From contig JAIDSQ010000086.1 of the NCBI GenBank assembly GCA_029061155.1, forward strand, positions 5,689 through 40,604: a stretch of 34,916 bases of DNA. Reading direction: 5' to 3'. This document shows positions 32,011-34,916 of this stretch, one piece after another (position 1 is the first letter of the stretch; every line of letters begins with the position of its first letter). The stretch is from Clostridia bacterium. Its GTDB lineage: Bacteria; Bacillota; Clostridia; Christensenellales; Borkfalkiaceae. The notes under the pieces were generated by a model that was given only the letters and a program-made list of their open reading frames with translations, was not told the DNA's origin and searched no databases. The translations under genes and the position numbers were made by a program.

Positions 32011-33560
32011 ACATTAAATTCCTTTAAAATTTGTTTTTTGGTATTGGTGAATTTGACGTTTATTTTGCCGTCCTTAATCTCTATTGCCGTGCCCGTAAAT
32101 TCGGCGGGGGAAACGCCTTCACGGTCGGAATAGCGGTTGCTCCTTATCGAACCGCGGAGTACGGGATAGTTTGCAATCGCGTTGTCCCACGTTCCGACTT
32201 CGGCATAGTCCGTTTTGTGCGAGTGCCCGCACAGCGCAAGGTCTGCGCCGTCGGTTAAAGATATAAGCTCCTTAGCCCAACCGCTCCAGTGGCAATTATC
32301 CGAAACATAGCCCGAAAGGGGGTAAGCCATGTGCGCAATCACGAAGTTGTACTGTCCGTCCTGCCAGTCGAGGTTTTTCAGCCATTCACTCTCTTGCTTT
32401 CTCACTTCCGCAAAGTTGGCGATGGGGCGGATAAGAGCCTTATCGTCCGCCATGTCGTTGTTGGTGTCAAGTACCACCATTGAAAGACTTCCCGCTTTAT
32501 AAGTGTAGTAAAAACCGCGTTCGGCACAGCCGACGTATTTTCCGAAGTCGTTCGCAAGCTTGCCGTTGCACTCGTGGTTGCCCCGCGTGTAAATTACGGG
32601 AACTTTACCTCCGGTTATGCTGTGCGCAAGCTTATATATGAGCGAAATCTGATATTCGCTCGAAACGTCGTTTATTATATCGCCGTTTAAAATAAGCAAA
32701 TCAAGCTTATCGTTAAACCATATACCCGCATGTGCAGGTCCAGAAACGCACTCGTGCGTGTCCGAAAGATTGTATATCTGCAAGCCGTCGCTTTCGTCAA
32801 CGGGACGGAAGGGATAGGACTTTTGAATTTTAATTCCGTTTGAAGGCAGGTATGCGTAGTTTAAAATTACGCCCTGCGTATTAATGCTGTATTCGCGCGA
32901 ACTTTCGAGTTCGCTTGCGGGAACGCTTATTTTGTGAAGGGTGGAAACGTTGTTCTGTCCGTTGGTCTGGTCGTAGTAGACGGTATCGCCCACGGTTACG
33001 CTTGCAATGGACTTATGCGACGTTGCAAACGCTATCTGGTATTCGTCGTCCACCGCAAACACAGTAGTTCCGCCCGAAATGTAGAAAGGAGTTGCGTCAA
33101 ATAAGCATACAAGACAGATTATAAAAATTATTACGGAAATTCCGATTGCCGATATGCGTTTGAACAGTTTATTGAGGCGGGGGAACGCAAAAACAAAAAA
33201 TGCGACAAACGCGAACAGTCCCGCCGTAATAAAGTAGGGCGCGCCCTCTATTAAAAAGTAATTAAGTTTGGAAAGCACGAACGCAAAGAAGAAAAAGTAT
33301 AAAAGGGCGAGCGCGGGGCAGGCGCAAATTACTAAAATTTCGACAATGCGGTTTCTACCGAGCGCGGTATTGAGTACAAGCGCTACAAGGGGTAAAAATG
33401 CTAAAACCGCGCCGAAAAAGGGGAGGGCGGGGGAGGTGTTCCACATTTTTGAAAATATTGCCGCGCCCAGCGCAAAGTAAAGTAAAAGCCATATACCCGA
33501 GAGTATATAAGCCGATAAGCTGAGTTTTGAGTGCAGTATGTCTTTGAATTTATCTTTCAT
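32007..33560 (-). CDS. Membrane metallophosphoesterase (calcineurin-like)
   Basis: This 517-residue protein starts with about 160 residues that form four to five membrane helices, followed by an ectodomain with the five metallophosphoesterase motifs in order: YNLSDTHE (metal Asp and His), NGDIIND, RGNHE (catalytic His), VIAHMAYP and CGHSHKTDY. The dinuclear metal site hydrolyses phosphomonoesters or diesters; a membrane-bound form outside or inside may act on lipids, cyclic nucleotides or wall polymers. Topology is unclear from sequence alone. It begins 14 bp after the hairpin of the rpmA terminator, and I see neither a promoter nor a good ribosome site; it may rely on read-through. Confidence 0.85.
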   Translation of the reverse strand: MKDKFKDILHSKLSLSAYILSGIWLLLYFALGAAIFSKMWNTSPALPFFGAVLAFLPLVALVLNTALGRNRIVEILVICACPALALLYFFFFAFVLSKLNYFLIEGAPYFITAGLFAFVAFFVFAFPRLNKLFKRISAIGISVIIFIICLVCLFDATPFYISGGTTVFAVDDEYQIAFATSHKSIASVTVGDTVYYDQTNGQNNVSTLHKISVPASELESSREYSINTQGVILNYAYLPSNGIKIQKSYPFRPVDESDGLQIYNLSDTHECVSGPAHAGIWFNDKLDLLILNGDIINDVSSEYQISLIYKLAHSITGGKVPVIYTRGNHECNGKLANDFGKYVGCAERGFYYTYKAGSLSMVVLDTNNDMADDKALIRPIANFAEVRKQESEWLKNLDWQDGQYNFVIAHMAYPLSGYVSDNCHWSGWAKELISLTDGADLALCGHSHKTDYAEVGTWDNAIANYPVLRGSIRSNRYSDREGVSPAEFTGTAIEIKDGKINVKFTNTKKQILKEFNV

Positions 33561-33574
33561 TGTAAATTAAAAAT

Positions 33575-33602
33575 ACGGCAATCCGTTTTAGCGGATTGCC
33601 GT
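33575..33602 (-). terminator. Terminator after rpmA
   Basis: On minus: ACGGCAATCCG pairs with CGGATTGCCGT (33592-33602 with 33575-33585, 6-nt loop) and is followed by ATTTTTAATTT. It ends the rplU-rpmA unit, but lies so close to the next start (33560) that it may act as an attenuator. Confidence 0.85.
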
Positions 33603-33613
33603 GCCCTTATTTA

Positions 33614-33892
33614 TTATTCCGCGACGGGATATACGCAAACCTGCTTTCCGTCTTTGCCCAGTCTTTCAAACTTAACGGTACCGTCAACGAGCGCGAAAAG
33701 CGTATCGTCTTTACCCATAGCAACGCCCTTGCCTGCCTTGAATTTGGAACCGCGCTGTCTTACGAGAATGTTGCCCGCAAGCACGAACTGACCGTCCGAG
33801 CGCTTAACTCCAAGCATTTTGGGATTACTGTCTCTGCCGTTGTGGGAAGAACCCGTACCTTTTTTATGGGCGAATAAACTTAAAAATATCAT
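33614..33892 (-). CDS. rpmA: 50S ribosomal protein L27
   Basis: The 92-residue L27 has the family core [24 protein letters not shown] near residue 8 and a basic, glycine-rich body. Its N-terminal tail reaches the peptidyl-transferase centre. The first seven residues (MIFLSLF) precede AHKKG, as in Firmicutes, where protease Prp removes the extension after Phe (S. aureus: ...LQFF/A). The extension here is shorter than in S. aureus. GGAGG precedes the ATG. It lies 18 bp after rplU, without the usual intervening gene. Confidence 0.96.
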   Translation of the reverse strand: MIFLSLFAHKKGTGSSHNGRDSNPKMLGVKRSDGQFVLAGNILVRQRGSKFKAGKGVAMGKDDTLFALVDGTVKFERLGKDGKQVCVYPVAE

Positions 33893-33910
33893 TATTCTAT
33901 CCTCCTTGTG

Positions 33911-34261
33911 TTACTCCGCTTTTTCTTCTACCGTCTTTTTAGCGGTTTTCTTAGCGGGTGCGCCGATTGCGGTTACTTTAACCTGCGTGTAGGGCTGTCT
34001 GTGACCCTGCTTTTTCCTTACGTTTTTCTTGGCTTTGTACTTGAAGACGATAATCTTCTTTTCCTTGCCCTGAGAAACGACTTCGCAAGTAACCTTAACG
34101 TTTTCCACTTCCTTGCCCACCTGAATACCCTTTTCGTCGGCAGTCAGAATAACGGGGAAAGTAACTGTGGCGCCTACGGCTACGTCCAACTTTTCAACCT
34201 TAACAAGGTCTCCGACATTGGCTTTGTACTGTTTGCTACCGTTTTCAAAAATTGCGTACAT
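33911..34261 (-). CDS. rplU: 50S ribosomal protein L21
   Basis: The 116-residue L21 binds 23S rRNA and is needed for 50S assembly. The signature MYAIFENGSKQYKANVGDLVKVEKLDV is followed by the KKNVRKKQGHRQPYTQVKVTAI core, and a Lys/Ala/Glu-rich tail extends beyond the usual end. The ribosome site is a strong GGAGGT. The upstream leader can fold (34262-34356), fitting autoregulation by L21 as in other Firmicutes. It is the first gene of the unit. Confidence 0.96.
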   Translation of the reverse strand: MYAIFENGSKQYKANVGDLVKVEKLDVAVGATVTFPVILTADEKGIQVGKEVENVKVTCEVVSQGKEKKIIVFKYKAKKNVRKKQGHRQPYTQVKVTAIGAPAKKTAKKTVEEKAE

Positions 34262-34356
34262 AAAATTTACCTCCTCTAACCAGTCTCGCCGGACGTTTAC
34301 CCTTGGGGTACAGGCAGCGCAGAGCGCGTTTAAAAAGCCCGTTCCGAGCGGCTCGT
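34262..34356 (-). ncRNA. Candidate L21 leader with internal attenuator-like hairpin
   Basis: On minus, the leader runs from about 34356 to the ATG. An AGCC...GGCT hairpin (near 34334-34352) is followed directly by TTTTT, an early terminator-like element. A second small hairpin TACCC-CAA-GGGTA (34298-34310) lies nearer the gene. This fits the L21-leader type of ribosomal protein control in Firmicutes, but I have not matched the consensus. Confidence 0.4.
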
Positions 34357-34360
34357 ATAT

Positions 34361-34389
34361 AATTTATCATAACGCAATTTTAAAGTCAA
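34361..34389 (-). promoter_or_regulatory. Promoter of rplU-rpmA
   Basis: On minus: TTGACT (34384-34389), 17 bp, TAAATT (34361-34366) with an upstream TG (extended -10). Confidence 0.7.
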
Positions 34390-34457
34390 GCGAATTTCGG
34401 CTTGTCTGAGGTATATTTTTACTTAAACGGGACAAGTTATATTTACAAGGAGTACTT

Positions 34458-34898
34458 ATGGAACAGTCAAAATCAAACAGTGAAATTGTTGCGGAAATTT
34501 ACCGCAACGCACAGCTTGCCTTAACCTCTATTTCGGACATTTTACCCGAAGTGGACGACGGCGGTATACGCGAAGAAATTATGCACCAGCACGAAGAATA
34601 CGAAAAAATTTGCTCGAAAGCGTCCAAGCTTGCTTTGGAGAGCGGACTCGATTTAAAGGAGCCCAGTCCCATGAAAAAGGCTATGATGTGGAGCGCAATA
34701 AAAATGGGTACGGCAAACGACAATTCCGCGCAGAACATCGCTCAGATGATGATACGCGGTACGGTTACCGGCATTACCTCTTTAAAGACCGCTTTAACGG
34801 ATAGCGAAAACACACTTCAGCCCGACGTTAAAAAGCTTTTAACCGAGCTGATATCTTTGGAAGAAGGTTTTGAAAAGAGACTTAAAAAGTTTTTATAA
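34458..34898 (+). CDS. Ferritin-like four-helix hypothetical protein
   Basis: This 146-residue protein is all helix, with a pattern of long amphipathic segments: SNSEIVAEIYRNAQLALTSI, EEIMHQHEEYEKICSKASKLA, MKKAMMWSAIKMGTANDNSAQNIAQMMIRG, TVTGITSLKTAL and PDVKKLLTELISLEEGFEKRLKKF. It resembles the small Clostridial ferritin-like/DUF2383-type families, but the metal-binding Glu/His set is not clearly complete. AAGGAG lies eight bases before the ATG (34449-34454). It is divergent from rplU; an inverted repeat CTTGTC/GACAAG (34401-34406, 34431-34436) lies in its upstream region. Confidence 0.7.
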   Translation: MEQSKSNSEIVAEIYRNAQLALTSISDILPEVDDGGIREEIMHQHEEYEKICSKASKLALESGLDLKEPSPMKKAMMWSAIKMGTANDNSAQNIAQMMIRGTVTGITSLKTALTDSENTLQPDVKKLLTELISLEEGFEKRLKKFL

Positions 34899-34916
34899 TA
34901 AATAAGAAAAGGAAAG

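Noticed and set aside
34401-34436. Inverted repeat CTTGTC/GACAAG as an operator or promoter element of the 146-residue protein gene
   Set aside because: Only six bases per arm with 24 between, and no clear -35/-10 pair nearby; too weak to call.
1-34916. CRISPR arrays, tRNA or rRNA genes, insertion sequences, phage genes
   Set aside because: I looked for regular repeats with spacers, tRNA cloverleaf patterns and transposase motifs on both strands and found none that hold up.

Overview
The window looks like chromosomal DNA from an anaerobic Firmicute, probably an uncultured gut Clostridium-type bacterium. The evidence is an anaerobic (class III) ribonucleotide reductase with its activase, a Rex redox repressor, L27 with a Firmicutes-type N-terminal extension, strong Shine-Dalgarno sites, and consensus TTGACA-17-TATAAT promoters. 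Most of it is of moderate GC content. I see no rRNA, tRNA, CRISPR array, phage genes or insertion sequences.

Regions 1-7100: the 3' end of a repetitive surface protein is followed by a terminator. A promoter then drives four tightly packed genes: a divergent RF1-like release factor with an intact GGQ loop, an SF1 (UvrD-type) helicase, a coiled-coil protein, and a membrane-anchored protein with GLUG-type beta-helix repeats. The first three overlap by ATGA. I find this the most unusual locus in the window. Next comes an isolated AT-rich gene (7188-8123) with a TIR-like N-terminus and a multi-pass membrane C-terminus, which resembles a defence or cell-suicide effector. A gene-poor stretch with a decayed HTH remnant lies beside it.

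Regions 8500-12900: carbon metabolism (a GH4 NAD/Mn-type glycosidase and glycerol kinase glpK), a GNAT acetyltransferase and small hypotheticals. The glpK promoter is placed so that its mRNA should be leaderless.

Regions 12978-17092 (minus strand): an operon of SPFH membrane protein, zinc-ribbon protein, eight-TM protein, PH-like membrane protein, ribbon-helix-helix regulator and two-TM protein. Its promoter carries two TGATATCA palindromes 11 bp apart just after the -10 box, a plausible operator for the RHH protein. A 225-nt structured, palindrome-rich spacer separates SPFH from the rest.

Regions 17093-28200 (plus strand): a membrane-anchored endonuclease/exonuclease/phosphatase-family protein and an HNH protein; nrdD-nrdG-dut with two upstream NrdR boxes (dNTP supply); a ROK sugar kinase and rex; a small membrane protein; and a very large RND transporter with a roughly 315-residue insert.

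Regions 28221-34261 (minus strand): rplU-rpmA, with no prp between them and no obg in the 20 kb after them, then a terminator. Behind it lie a membrane metallophosphoesterase, a GNAT protein, an AraC regulator, a membrane-bound Xre regulator and a lipoprotein with a triplicated module, closely packed. A ferritin-like helical protein is at the right edge on the plus strand.
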